A stretch of DNA of 31,749 nucleotides from UBA3478 sp046048095 (GTDB taxonomy: Bacteria; Bacteroidota; Bacteroidia; Flavobacteriales; Flavobacteriaceae), in contig JBJOGS010000101.1 in assembly GCA_046048095.1 (NCBI GenBank), positions 1 through 31,749 of the forward strand, given 5' to 3'. The notes beneath the pieces are model-generated. The model was not told the origin of the DNA. It saw only the letters and a list, made by a program, of their open reading frames with translations, and made no database searches. Of this stretch, positions 23,060-31,060 are shown in pieces; the stretch's first letter is position 1, and each line of letters starts with the position of its first letter. Position numbers and translations under genes: made by a program.

Positions 23060-24021
23060 GTTATTTAGATGCGACGCATAAACTCTATTCAGAAGTCGCA
23101 CAGACTCCTGATGTCGGGCTTTGTTGTACCACCTCTCCGATCTGGCAGTTGCCGGGTCTAACCATCCCTAAAATCATGCAAGACATGAACTACGGATGCG
23201 GAACAACCGTCTCTGCCTCTGACCTTGTTGGTTCTCCAACTGTGCTCTATGTAGGGGTCGGTGGCGGAATGGAGCTACTTCAGTTTTCGTATTTCTCTCG
23301 AAGAACAAACGGAGTAATCGGTATTGACGCTGTCGATGCGATGCTCGAGGCTTGTGCAGCGAATCTTAAAATAGCTCAAAAAGAAAACGACTGGTTCAAT
23401 GAAGACTTTATTCAATTGAAGAAAGGAGACGCGTTGAATCTCCCAATTTCAGATGAGAGCGTAGACGTCGCTGCTCAAAATTGCTTGTTTAATATTTTTA
23501 AGACCGCTGACCTTCAACAGGCGCTTAGCGAAATGTTTAGAGTACTAAAACCGCACGGTCGTTTGGTTATGAGCGATCCCATTTGCGATGAACCCTTGCC
23601 AGAGGCATTGCGCAAAAATGATCAAATGCGCGCGGCCTGCTTAAGCGGCGCTATCTCTTTAGACGAGTACATCAAGGCTCTTACCAACGCCGGGTTCGCA
23701 ACGATAGAAATCAGAGCCCGGCACGCCTATCGCGTGCTTTCGCCCGAACATCATAAAACCGAAAAACCTATTGCCATTGATTCGGTAGAGGTTTGTGCGA
23801 TAAAAGATCCAATGCCTCAAGATGGGCCTTGTGTATTCAGCGGAAAGACAGCCATCTACTACGGTGGCCAACCCTATTTTGATGACGGCAAAGGACATGT
23901 GCTGATGGTGAATCAACCTCTAGCGATCTGCGACAAAACCGCCGCTGCACTGCAGTCTTTAAACGAACCCATTTATATAAGCCCATCAACCTACCACTAC
24001 AGAGGAGGGGGTTGTTGCTAA
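23056..24021 (+). CDS. arsM: Arsenite S-adenosylmethionine methyltransferase, arsenosugar type
   Basis: Cytoplasmic methyltransferase of 321 residues that would methylate As(III) to mono- and dimethyl forms. The four cysteines typical of ArsM are present: Cys23/24 (LCCTTSP), Cys48 (NYGCGTT), Cys143 (QNCLFNIF) and Cys195 (AACLSGAIS), matching Cyanidioschyzon ArsM Cys44, Cys72, Cys174 and Cys224 by eye. The SAM-binding loop is VLYVGVGGGMEL (63-74), an unusual form of GCGSG. A C-terminal extension (about 250-321) carries GPCVFSGKTAIYYGGQPYF, a CDKTAAAL motif and ends GGGCC, as in arsenosugar-cluster ArsM proteins rather than stand-alone detoxification enzymes. It overlaps pnp by ATGA, and the next gene begins nine bases later. 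Confidence 0.88.
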   Translation: MSYLDATHKLYSEVAQTPDVGLCCTTSPIWQLPGLTIPKIMQDMNYGCGTTVSASDLVGSPTVLYVGVGGGMELLQFSYFSRRTNGVIGIDAVDAMLEACAANLKIAQKENDWFNEDFIQLKKGDALNLPISDESVDVAAQNCLFNIFKTADLQQALSEMFRVLKPHGRLVMSDPICDEPLPEALRKNDQMRAACLSGAISLDEYIKALTNAGFATIEIRARHAYRVLSPEHHKTEKPIAIDSVEVCAIKDPMPQDGPCVFSGKTAIYYGGQPYFDDGKGHVLMVNQPLAICDKTAAALQSLNEPIYISPSTYHYRGGGCC

Positions 24022-24030
24022 GTAAACCGT

Positions 24031-25338
24031 ATGCAAGAGGTGTGTATCATTGGAAACGGAGTTGCAGGAAGCACCGTAGCGCTCAATCTCAGTGCCTCTG
24101 CTCAGTTTAGGGTACATCTCATCTCTGAAGAAGCGGATTACTTCTTTTCAAGAACTGCCCTAATGTATGTATACATGGGGCATTTAACAGCAGAGCAAAC
24201 CGAGCCCTACGAACGCGCTGTTTGGAAGGATAGTTCGATTAACCGCATCAGGGGACGCGTTACCAGAATAAACAGAAAGATCAAACAACTGAAAATTGAT
24301 GTGTATGCTTCGGGCACGCAACTGCTGAACTACGATATTCTCGTCATTGCCACCGGATCGAAGCCTCGTTTTCTTGACTGGCCCAATGCCCATTTGAAGG
24401 GTATATCTGGTCTGTATCATCTCAAAGACCTAGAATATATAGAACAGCTGACCTCTACCCAAGAACACTGCCAAAACGCTCTTATAGTGGGCGGAGGGCT
24501 CATCGGAGTAGAGCTCGCCGAAATGCTGCATAGTCGAAAAATAGACGTAAAGATGCTCATCAGAGAATCTTTATTCTGGTCTTCGGTGCTTCCGGACACA
24601 GATGCCTTACTCGTTCAAAGACACATCGAATCACGAGGCATTGAAATCATCCCAAACAGCGAACTCAAAGGGTTTATTGCCACAGACCACTCGCACGTTA
24701 AAGGGGTTGAACTTAGCAACGGAAGGTGCATAGATACCCAGTTTGTCGGGGTGTGTATTGGAGTAACCCCCAACATCGACTTCTTGAGGGAAAGTGAGAT
24801 CGAGATGGATCAAGGGATTCTAGTTAACGAATATCTGCAAACCAATGACCCTTTTATTTTTGCGATCGGAGATTGCGCCCAACTCAGACAATCCCATCCA
24901 AGTCGAAGAGCCTTAGAGGCGGTATGGTATGTGGCGCGAAAAATGGCAGACACCTTATCGAAACATTTCATGGAAGGCCCGGTAGCTTACACACAAGCGC
25001 ATTGGTTCAATTCAGCAAAATTTTTCGATCTTGAATACCAGACCTATGGGCAAGTGAGTAATTCGAGTGAACGCAAAAATTCAGAACATCAATTTCATTG
25101 GCACAATGCCTCAATGACAAAAGGCGTGACCCTAGCCTATGAGGTGCACACCCGTCTATTTTTAGGAGTAAACAGCCTAGGAATCCGTCTAAAACAAAGT
25201 GTCTTTGAAGATTGGCTTGACGAATCGGCGACCATAGATCAAGTGGTCGACCAAATAGAAAAGGCTCATTTCGATACAGAATTCAGTAAGAACCACGCTA
25301 AAGATCTTCGATATGCTTTCATATCAAACCACCGCTAG
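24031..25338 (+). CDS. NAD(P)H/FAD-dependent oxidoreductase
   Basis: Two-dinucleotide-binding flavoprotein of 435 residues, similar to rubredoxin- and nitrite-reductase NAD(P)H subunits. The FAD motif is IIGNGVAGST (6-15), ATGSKPR (107-113) closes the FAD domain, the NAD(P) motif is VGGGLIGVELAE (153-164), and AIGDCAQL near residue 285 holds the FAD ribityl contact. No CxxxxC redox-active disulfide is present at the N-terminus, so it is not a glutathione- or mercuric-reductase type. The last 26 bases overlap the polyferredoxin gene, implying coupled synthesis. It may feed NAD(P)H electrons to that partner; the link to arsenic chemistry is from context only. Confidence 0.87.
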   Translation: MQEVCIIGNGVAGSTVALNLSASAQFRVHLISEEADYFFSRTALMYVYMGHLTAEQTEPYERAVWKDSSINRIRGRVTRINRKIKQLKIDVYASGTQLLNYDILVIATGSKPRFLDWPNAHLKGISGLYHLKDLEYIEQLTSTQEHCQNALIVGGGLIGVELAEMLHSRKIDVKMLIRESLFWSSVLPDTDALLVQRHIESRGIEIIPNSELKGFIATDHSHVKGVELSNGRCIDTQFVGVCIGVTPNIDFLRESEIEMDQGILVNEYLQTNDPFIFAIGDCAQLRQSHPSRRALEAVWYVARKMADTLSKHFMEGPVAYTQAHWFNSAKFFDLEYQTYGQVSNSSERKNSEHQFHWHNASMTKGVTLAYEVHTRLFLGVNSLGIRLKQSVFEDWLDESATIDQVVDQIEKAHFDTEFSKNHAKDLRYAFISNHR

Positions 25339-26782
25339 CCAGCGGACCTTTACCGCACTAGGGCTTTTGGGCCTCATACTGCTTTTCTCTGCAGGGGTAG
25401 CTACTTCTCTGAACACATCTGTAGGCTTGCTGACAGGTGTTGCGCTATGCACGATCACCACTGGCATTCTGGGCTATACCTATGCGAGTTATGTGCCGTG
25501 TAAGTCAGGGATAAAAAATAACGCTAACGTTCTTAAATCGTTGACCAATCGCGGAGTGTGGGCGTACCTCAGCGCATTAGCACTTACCTCATTTTATATC
25601 TTACTTTATTTCTTCGAGTCTGCTCTCGAACCAATGATAAGAGGTTTTGACCCCATCAGTCAGATGATAGCGGCAAAACCCGCTTCCCAATGGTTTGTCT
25701 ATGGGGTGCTCTACACGCTTGCCATCCTTTTATTTGGAGTAAAATTCATAGTAAAATACCGTCACAGTCGGTATCAAGTCATTCGAACGATTAGCGTCAT
25801 GTTTTTTCAGTTGATTTTCGCCTTTTTGTTGCCTGAATTTATGGCGCGATTAAACGGAGACCTTCCGTACTACGATCTGAAAAGCATGTGGCCCTTAAAC
25901 TATTACCTCTTTGACAGCTATTACATCGAATCTTTCGTGAATGCCAAGACCCTTGGAATTGGGCTTCTTCTTTTTGGCCTACTTTCAATTTTCGTGATCA
26001 GCCCCATTCTCACCTATAAATTCGGCAAGCGCTGGTACTGTTCATGGGTGTGTGGCTGCGGCGGTCTTGCTGAAACCGCAGGAGACGCCTTCAGGCATCT
26101 GAGCGACAATCGCATTCGGGCCTGGAAACTTGAGCGCTGGATGATTCACAGTATTTTGGTCTTTGTTACCTTGAGCACAGTGGGTCTGGTACACAGCTAC
26201 CTGCTTGAACACCCTGAAGACTATTGGCTTTCGCCTGCACTATTTCTTTCTAGTGCAGTTGGCCTGTTAGTGGCCACCGTAGCACTCATTTATTTCAAAC
26301 GCAGAGAATGGCTGGCGAAAGAGGCAAAAACGTCGATGATCATTGTGGGGGTGTTACTAGCAGGCCTAACTGGAATGCATTTCTTAAGCGACACCTATCA
26401 TGTGTTTCTCATTCCTTCGTATACCTTGCGATCTGTCTATGGATTTTTTGTAGGCAGTATATTTTCTGGGGTGATCGGCACCGGATTCTATCCGTTGCTA
26501 GGCAATCGCGTTTGGTGTCGATTTGGATGTCCTATGGCCGCCCTATTAGGCATTCAACAAAAATTATTTTCGAAGTTTCAGATCACCACCAATTCAGGAC
26601 AGTGCATTTCGTGCGGCAACTGTTCGGCATACTGTGAAATGGGTATTGACGTTAGGGCTTATGCTCAAAAGGCAGCACCGATAAAACGTGCCTCGTGCGT
26701 GGGATGTGGCATATGTGCTGAAGTTTGCCCTCGCGGTGTGTTGCGTCTAGAAAATACCGCAAACCCCCATCTTCAAGTATGA
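25313..26782 (+). CDS. Membrane-bound polyferredoxin, NapH/CcoG/NosR-like
   Basis: Inner-membrane iron-sulfur protein of 489 residues with about eight hydrophobic helices. Two cysteine clusters follow helices, YCSWVCGCGG (near 242-251) and WCRFGCP (near 402-408), as in NapH/NosR/CcoG proteins, though the first has GCGG where those have a CPFG-type sequence. The C-terminus has two 4Fe-4S ferredoxin motifs, CISCGNCSAYC and CVGCGICAEVCPRGV. It starts inside the oxidoreductase gene and its stop overlaps the next ATG. It likely carries electrons between the flavoprotein and the membrane or quinone pool. Function in the cluster is inferred. Confidence 0.87.
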   Translation: MLSYQTTASQRTFTALGLLGLILLFSAGVATSLNTSVGLLTGVALCTITTGILGYTYASYVPCKSGIKNNANVLKSLTNRGVWAYLSALALTSFYILLYFFESALEPMIRGFDPISQMIAAKPASQWFVYGVLYTLAILLFGVKFIVKYRHSRYQVIRTISVMFFQLIFAFLLPEFMARLNGDLPYYDLKSMWPLNYYLFDSYYIESFVNAKTLGIGLLLFGLLSIFVISPILTYKFGKRWYCSWVCGCGGLAETAGDAFRHLSDNRIRAWKLERWMIHSILVFVTLSTVGLVHSYLLEHPEDYWLSPALFLSSAVGLLVATVALIYFKRREWLAKEAKTSMIIVGVLLAGLTGMHFLSDTYHVFLIPSYTLRSVYGFFVGSIFSGVIGTGFYPLLGNRVWCRFGCPMAALLGIQQKLFSKFQITTNSGQCISCGNCSAYCEMGIDVRAYAQKAAPIKRASCVGCGICAEVCPRGVLRLENTANPHLQV

Positions 26783-27465
26783 TTTGGGTAATCATACCCG
26801 CATTCAACGAGGCCAAAAGCATTTCGTTGGTCTTAAACGACCTTCCTGCGATAGTAGAAGAAGCTATCGTGGTAGACAATGGATCAACCGATGCCACTGC
26901 CGATGAGGCCAAGGCTGCTAAGGCCACCGTACTCTTTGAGCCTCAGAAAGGATACGGCTACGCATGCCTTAAGGGATTAGACTATTTGTCCTCGAAAGCA
27001 AAAGCTGATGACATTGTTGTGTTTCTAGATGCAGACTACTCAGATTATCCTGAAGAGCTAGAGCAACTTGTTTCGCCCATTCTTAGAAAAGAGGTAGCGT
27101 TCTGTCTTGGCACTCGAGTTACTCCTGAACTTGAAAAAGGTGCACTCACCCCTCAACAGCGTTTCGGAAACGCCTTAGCAACGAGCCTGATGCGGCTCTT
27201 CTTCGGTTCGCGATTCACCGACCTTGGTCCCTTCAGGGCCATACGTTATGACACCCTAAAGGGCCTGAAAATGACCGATAAAACCTACGGGTGGACAGTT
27301 GAGATGCAGCTGAAAGTTCTCAAAAACGGAGTTGCCTATGCTGAAATCCCGGTGCGCTACAGAAAGCGAATTGGGGTCTCTAAAGTGTCTGGCACATTCA
27401 AGGGGACACTCTTGGCAGGCTACAAAATCTTATTGTGGATCTTCACTTACAGCCTAAAGAAATGA
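26779..27465 (+). CDS. GT2 glycosyltransferase, polyprenyl-phosphate sugar synthase-like
   Basis: Cytoplasmic-face enzyme of 228 residues, GT-A fold. N-terminal WVIIPAFNEAKSI, IVVDNGSTDAT and the metal-binding FLDADYSD mark family 2. The FGSRFTDLGPFRAI and YGWTVEMQLK segments followed by VRYRKRIGVSKVSGT resemble dolichol-phosphate-mannose-type synthases, and a short hydrophobic C-terminus could hold it to the membrane. TIGR04283, the second arsenosugar-cluster transferase, is a related alternative. I start at 26779 (ATGA with the polyferredoxin); the frame extends upstream to 26725 without support. It overlaps the next glycosyltransferase by ATGA. Confidence 0.86.
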   Translation: MIWVIIPAFNEAKSISLVLNDLPAIVEEAIVVDNGSTDATADEAKAAKATVLFEPQKGYGYACLKGLDYLSSKAKADDIVVFLDADYSDYPEELEQLVSPILRKEVAFCLGTRVTPELEKGALTPQQRFGNALATSLMRLFFGSRFTDLGPFRAIRYDTLKGLKMTDKTYGWTVEMQLKVLKNGVAYAEIPVRYRKRIGVSKVSGTFKGTLLAGYKILLWIFTYSLKK

Positions 27466-28907
27466 GCGCTCAAATTCTGGTTTATTGCTTTGCTGGGTTC
27501 ACCTTAGCCCTTCTTTATTATGCCTCTTACCAGCTTTATGTGAGCCTTTCTTTTTCTCAGGCCAATAAACGCAGGCAACTTCAAGCGCCTGAGCACCCGC
27601 TCCACCTAACAGACGACACTTCGCTTCCAACCGTCACCTTTCAGATCGCCCTATTCAATGAAGGGCAAGTGGTCGACCACCTGTTTACCTCGCTTTTAGC
27701 GATTCATTACCCTAAAGAACGCATAGCAGTTCAACTCTTAGACGATTCGAACGATGCCTCTGTTGAAATTAATACCGCATGGGTCGCAAGACTCAATGAA
27801 GCGGGTTTTAGGGCTACCCATCTTCGGCGAGAGCACCGTAACGGATTTAAAGCCGGAGCGCTCAATGAAGGGCTCAAAAAAGCCGAAGGAGAGTTCATTG
27901 CCCTGTTTGATGCTGATTTCAGTATTCCGCCTAATTGGTTAAGGCAGTGTTTAGAAGCATTCGAAAACCCTTCAATTGCAGCGGTTCAATCGCGCTGGGT
28001 CTATGGAAATAGTGATGAAAACCTGCTTACCGCAATTCAAACCATTGGCCTGAACCATCACTTTATTAACGAACATCTCTTTAGAGATCATCGCCAATTG
28101 TTCACCACCTTTAATGGGACGGCTGCGCTATGGAAGAAATCGGTGATTTCAGAATTAAAAGGATTTAGTACGCAAACACTCACCGAAGACCTCAACTTGG
28201 CTTACCGCGCACAATTTGAAGGATACCAGATCGCATACCATGGATACATCACGGCGTCAAGTGAGCTTCCGGCCATCCCATCTGCCTATTTCACTCAACA
28301 ATTCAGATGGAATAAAGGAGCGGCCGAAAACTTTCGGCTTTTACGCCATCGCATAGGCAAATGCTGCTCTAGTGCCGTTCGCTTTCATGCCTTGATGCAT
28401 TTATTCGGGTCTTCTTTCTATGTCTTTTCATTTCTAATTCTAATGCTAGGCTTGTCTACGCTAGTGATTCAATTCACACACCAACAACTTGAACAGCTGG
28501 CACTTCTCAGTAGTGTGCTTTCGATCTCGGCGCTGCTGCTAGCTGTCGCTTTGTACCGCGCCGCACGTATCGCGCAACCTAAGTCATTGCGACTTAAATG
28601 GCTCATTCATCTGCTGCTTTACTTTACACTGTCAGCCGGAATGAGTTTCATGAATACCAAAGCGGTTCTTGAAGGTCATTTAGGAATCCGATCGTCGTTT
28701 GTACGCACTCCAAAAATGAAACAGCTCAAACAACAATTCAAACGTCGCTTTAGTCCATTCATGCTCATCGAAGGGTTATTGGCCACCCTAGCTTGGATGG
28801 CGTTTATAAATGATCTACAAACAGCCTGCTATAGCCTCATCGGACTGCACCTCTTCACTGCACTCGCTTTTAGCTGGGTATGTGTATCTTCATGGAAACA
28901 ACCATGA
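27462..28907 (+). CDS. GT2 glycosyltransferase, cellulose-synthase-like, membrane
   Basis: Membrane glycosyltransferase of 481 residues. One N-terminal helix (about 5-28) precedes the GT-A domain, which has Asp95 in LLDDSND, the metal site FDADF (149-153), TEDLNL (241-246) and QQFRWNKG (279-286), the D, DxD, TED, Q(Q/R)xRW signature of processive GT2 enzymes. Several helices follow (from about 305). Such enzymes polymerise hexoses, but a single transfer is also possible. The ATG at 27462 overlaps the preceding stop and is preferred over 27435. The product is unknown; it is coupled to both neighbours. Confidence 0.87.
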   Translation: MSAQILVYCFAGFTLALLYYASYQLYVSLSFSQANKRRQLQAPEHPLHLTDDTSLPTVTFQIALFNEGQVVDHLFTSLLAIHYPKERIAVQLLDDSNDASVEINTAWVARLNEAGFRATHLRREHRNGFKAGALNEGLKKAEGEFIALFDADFSIPPNWLRQCLEAFENPSIAAVQSRWVYGNSDENLLTAIQTIGLNHHFINEHLFRDHRQLFTTFNGTAALWKKSVISELKGFSTQTLTEDLNLAYRAQFEGYQIAYHGYITASSELPAIPSAYFTQQFRWNKGAAENFRLLRHRIGKCCSSAVRFHALMHLFGSSFYVFSFLILMLGLSTLVIQFTHQQLEQLALLSSVLSISALLLAVALYRAARIAQPKSLRLKWLIHLLLYFTLSAGMSFMNTKAVLEGHLGIRSSFVRTPKMKQLKQQFKRRFSPFMLIEGLLATLAWMAFINDLQTACYSLIGLHLFTALAFSWVCVSSWKQP

Positions 28908-30202
28908 AAACAAGCACTTACATCCTTCTAACTGTGCTCTCTTTGGGGCTCTATGTTGCTTTAGCCCATCACATAGTGCGCTCAGACCTTGGATTGCTAC
29001 TTGGTGCCGTCGGACTTACTTTTTTGTGCTATATCTATTTCATTGAGCGACCGATTTCGATAGCAGCAACTTTAGTTTTAGGACTCCTCTTTAGAGCAGT
29101 TTTTGCACTAAGTGTTCCGACCTTATCGCAAGACTTTTATCGATTTATTTGGGACGGTGAGCTTTTTCTAAGAGGAATTAGCCCATACACCTACGTGCCC
29201 GAAGAGCTCATCTACTTAGAAAAATACCACGACCTGAAACCGCTTTATGAAGGTATGGGGCCTTCGAGTGCGCGAAACTTCAGCAACTATCCCATGTTGA
29301 ATCAGTGGTTATTCACGCTGGGTAGCTTGAGCGCACAGCCAAGGTTGATCTTTCGTTTCATCATTGTACTAGCCGACCTGGCAGTCTTTGGGCTGCTTTT
29401 CAAACTTATTCGCTCATACCGTCACAAACAATGGGCCTTGACAGCCTATTTTTTGAATCCTCTCGTGATAATCGAAGGCACTCATAATTTGCATTTCGAA
29501 CCTGTGATGCTTGCTTTTTTACTCGCCTTTTTACACGCGATTAAAAACAATCAATACTTCAGAGCAGGCCTGTTCTTTGGCGCATCGGTCTTTACTAAGC
29601 TCTTACCTCTCATGCTCGCTCCGCTTTTACTTAGATGGCTTCAACCAAAAGCGCTTATTCGATTCGGTCTGAGCTTTTTGGTGCTTTCTCTGCTGCTCAT
29701 AATTCCTTTTTCAGGTCCCCTATGGGCTCAAAATTGGGGGGCAAGTATAGGGCTGTGGTTCTCTAACTTTGAATTCAACGGAGCCATTTACCCCTTGTTT
29801 AAACGAATCGGATTGGCCTTAGGCGCCCAAGACTATCAGCTCATCGATATCTATGGATACCTTCAGGTTATGGGACTTCTAGTGCTTGCTGGATTCTTTG
29901 GAGTGAAGAGTACAAGTTTGAACAAATTCATTCGCTATGCTGAGTGGCTACTTTTGGCTTATTTATTGAGCTCTCCAACCATTCATCCCTGGTATTTGAT
30001 CACTTTGATCGGACTGGCATGCCTTCGAAGAAGCACTCTGGTTCTCGTTTGGTCAGGCACCATTTTTCTTAGCTACTCGGCCTATGGGTACCATCCAGTT
30101 GAGGTGCCACTATGGATAACAGCCTTAGAATACGTGCCTTTGCTTTTGCTTTTTTCTCGATCTACCCAATCATTCTCAAGAAGCTTACCTCTTTCTCGGT
30201 AA
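28904..30202 (+). CDS. GT-C membrane glycosyltransferase, GT87/mannosyltransferase-like
   Basis: Polytopic protein of 432 residues with about 11 hydrophobic segments. After the first helices comes QDFYRFIWDGELFLRGISPY, holding the acidic residue region typical of GT-C enzymes that use polyprenyl-phosphate sugars, and later TIHPWYL, a loop seen in the GT87/PIG-M-like group. The likely donor is a lipid-linked sugar that the first GT2 enzyme in this operon could make. I start at the ATG of 28904 to keep the ATGA overlap; ATGs at 28892 and 28880 are in frame. Its last 41 bases overlap the convergent pseudouridine synthase gene. Confidence 0.83.
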   Translation: MKTSTYILLTVLSLGLYVALAHHIVRSDLGLLLGAVGLTFLCYIYFIERPISIAATLVLGLLFRAVFALSVPTLSQDFYRFIWDGELFLRGISPYTYVPEELIYLEKYHDLKPLYEGMGPSSARNFSNYPMLNQWLFTLGSLSAQPRLIFRFIIVLADLAVFGLLFKLIRSYRHKQWALTAYFLNPLVIIEGTHNLHFEPVMLAFLLAFLHAIKNNQYFRAGLFFGASVFTKLLPLMLAPLLLRWLQPKALIRFGLSFLVLSLLLIIPFSGPLWAQNWGASIGLWFSNFEFNGAIYPLFKRIGLALGAQDYQLIDIYGYLQVMGLLVLAGFFGVKSTSLNKFIRYAEWLLLAYLLSSPTIHPWYLITLIGLACLRRSTLVLVWSGTIFLSYSAYGYHPVEVPLWITALEYVPLLLLFSRSTQSFSRSLPLSR

Positions 30203-31046
30203 GGTGGCGAAAATGGCCGCGCGGAAGATCCTTTTTTGACAATCCGGCAAAACTCACCCTATCTAGCTTGCTCACCTCGTACCCAAAATGCTCGAATATA
30301 CGTCTTACAATGCGGTTCTTACCACTGTGAATTTCGATGCCGATTTCACGTTTCGTGGCACCCTGAATGTAGCTTATGGCATCCACCTCTACGAGACCAT
30401 CTTCTAGGGTGATTCCGGCCTCAATTTCTTGAAGGTGATTGACCTTAAGATTTTGATTGAGCACCACATGATAAATTTTACGAACTCCAAATTTCGGATG
30501 GGTCAGGCGATCAGCAAGCTCACCATCATTCGTGAACAATAGTAGTCCCGTGGTATTGCGGTCGAGACGTCCGACCGGAAAAAGTCGCTGTTTAGAGGCC
30601 GTAGCAATGAGTTCCATTACGGTGCGTCTGCCTTTTTCGTCTGAGGTAGTAGTGATGAAATTTTTTGGCTTGTTTAGCAGAACATATTCTTTTCGCTCTG
30701 AAGAAATCAATCTTCCATCAAATCGCACTTCATCTGATGGAGCTACTTGATACCCCATCTCTGAAATCACTTTGCCGTTGACGGTCACACTTCCGGCACT
30801 GATAAAGGTGTCTGCTTCTCTTCTCGAACAAATGCCGGCATGAGCGATAAAACGGTTGAGCCGCATCGATCCAAGGGGTGCCTTTGGCTTCGAGCTAGCA
30901 GGTTTTTTTTCTCGGCGCTGGCCTTCTGGACCCGCTTGGCGTTCTTTACGTGGTACACCCGCTTGGCGTTCTTGTCGCGGTTGACGGCCAGGCCTAGAAG
31001 GCGATGAAGAAGACGAAGACTTACGGGGAAAATTTTTCGAGGGCAC
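30162..31046 (-). CDS. RsuA-family pseudouridine synthase (RluB/RluF type)
   Basis: Ribosomal RNA modification enzyme of 294 residues. An S4 RNA-binding domain (about 61-108, MRLNRFIAHAGICSRREAD) is followed by the catalytic domain, with Asp162 in GRLDRNTTGLLLFTNDG, and RIVRRIFEHFGYEV near the C-terminus. The first 60 residues are a basic low-complexity tail rich in Ser, Arg, Lys and Gln with a nine-residue repeat (ERQAGVPRK, ERQAGPEGQ); an alternative start at Met61 would remove it. Bacteroidota homologues often carry such tails. Which rRNA position it modifies cannot be told by eye. It is followed on the same strand, upstream, by the UbiA gene. Confidence 0.92.
   Translation of the reverse strand: MPSKNFPRKSSSSSSPSRPGRQPRQERQAGVPRKERQAGPEGQRREKKPASSKPKAPLGSMRLNRFIAHAGICSRREADTFISAGSVTVNGKVISEMGYQVAPSDEVRFDGRLISSERKEYVLLNKPKNFITTTSDEKGRRTVMELIATASKQRLFPVGRLDRNTTGLLLFTNDGELADRLTHPKFGVRKIYHVVLNQNLKVNHLQEIEAGITLEDGLVEVDAISYIQGATKREIGIEIHSGKNRIVRRIFEHFGYEVSKLDRVSFAGLSKKDLPRGHFRHLTEKEVSFLRMIG
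30930..30973. repeat. Short tandem repeat, 27-base period, within the pseudouridine synthase gene
   Basis: The 17-mer ACCCGCTTGGCGTTCTT occurs at 30930-30946 and again at 30957-30973. The 27-base period keeps the frame and encodes the repeated ERQAG in the basic N-terminal tail. This looks like a slippage-type duplication. Confidence 0.75.
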
Positions 31047-31060
31047 GGTATAGCGACAGT

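Noticed and set aside
26308..26637. A 109-codon plus-strand frame in the polyferredoxin gene
   Set aside because: Out-of-frame shadow; the main frame has helices and both ferredoxin motifs through this part.
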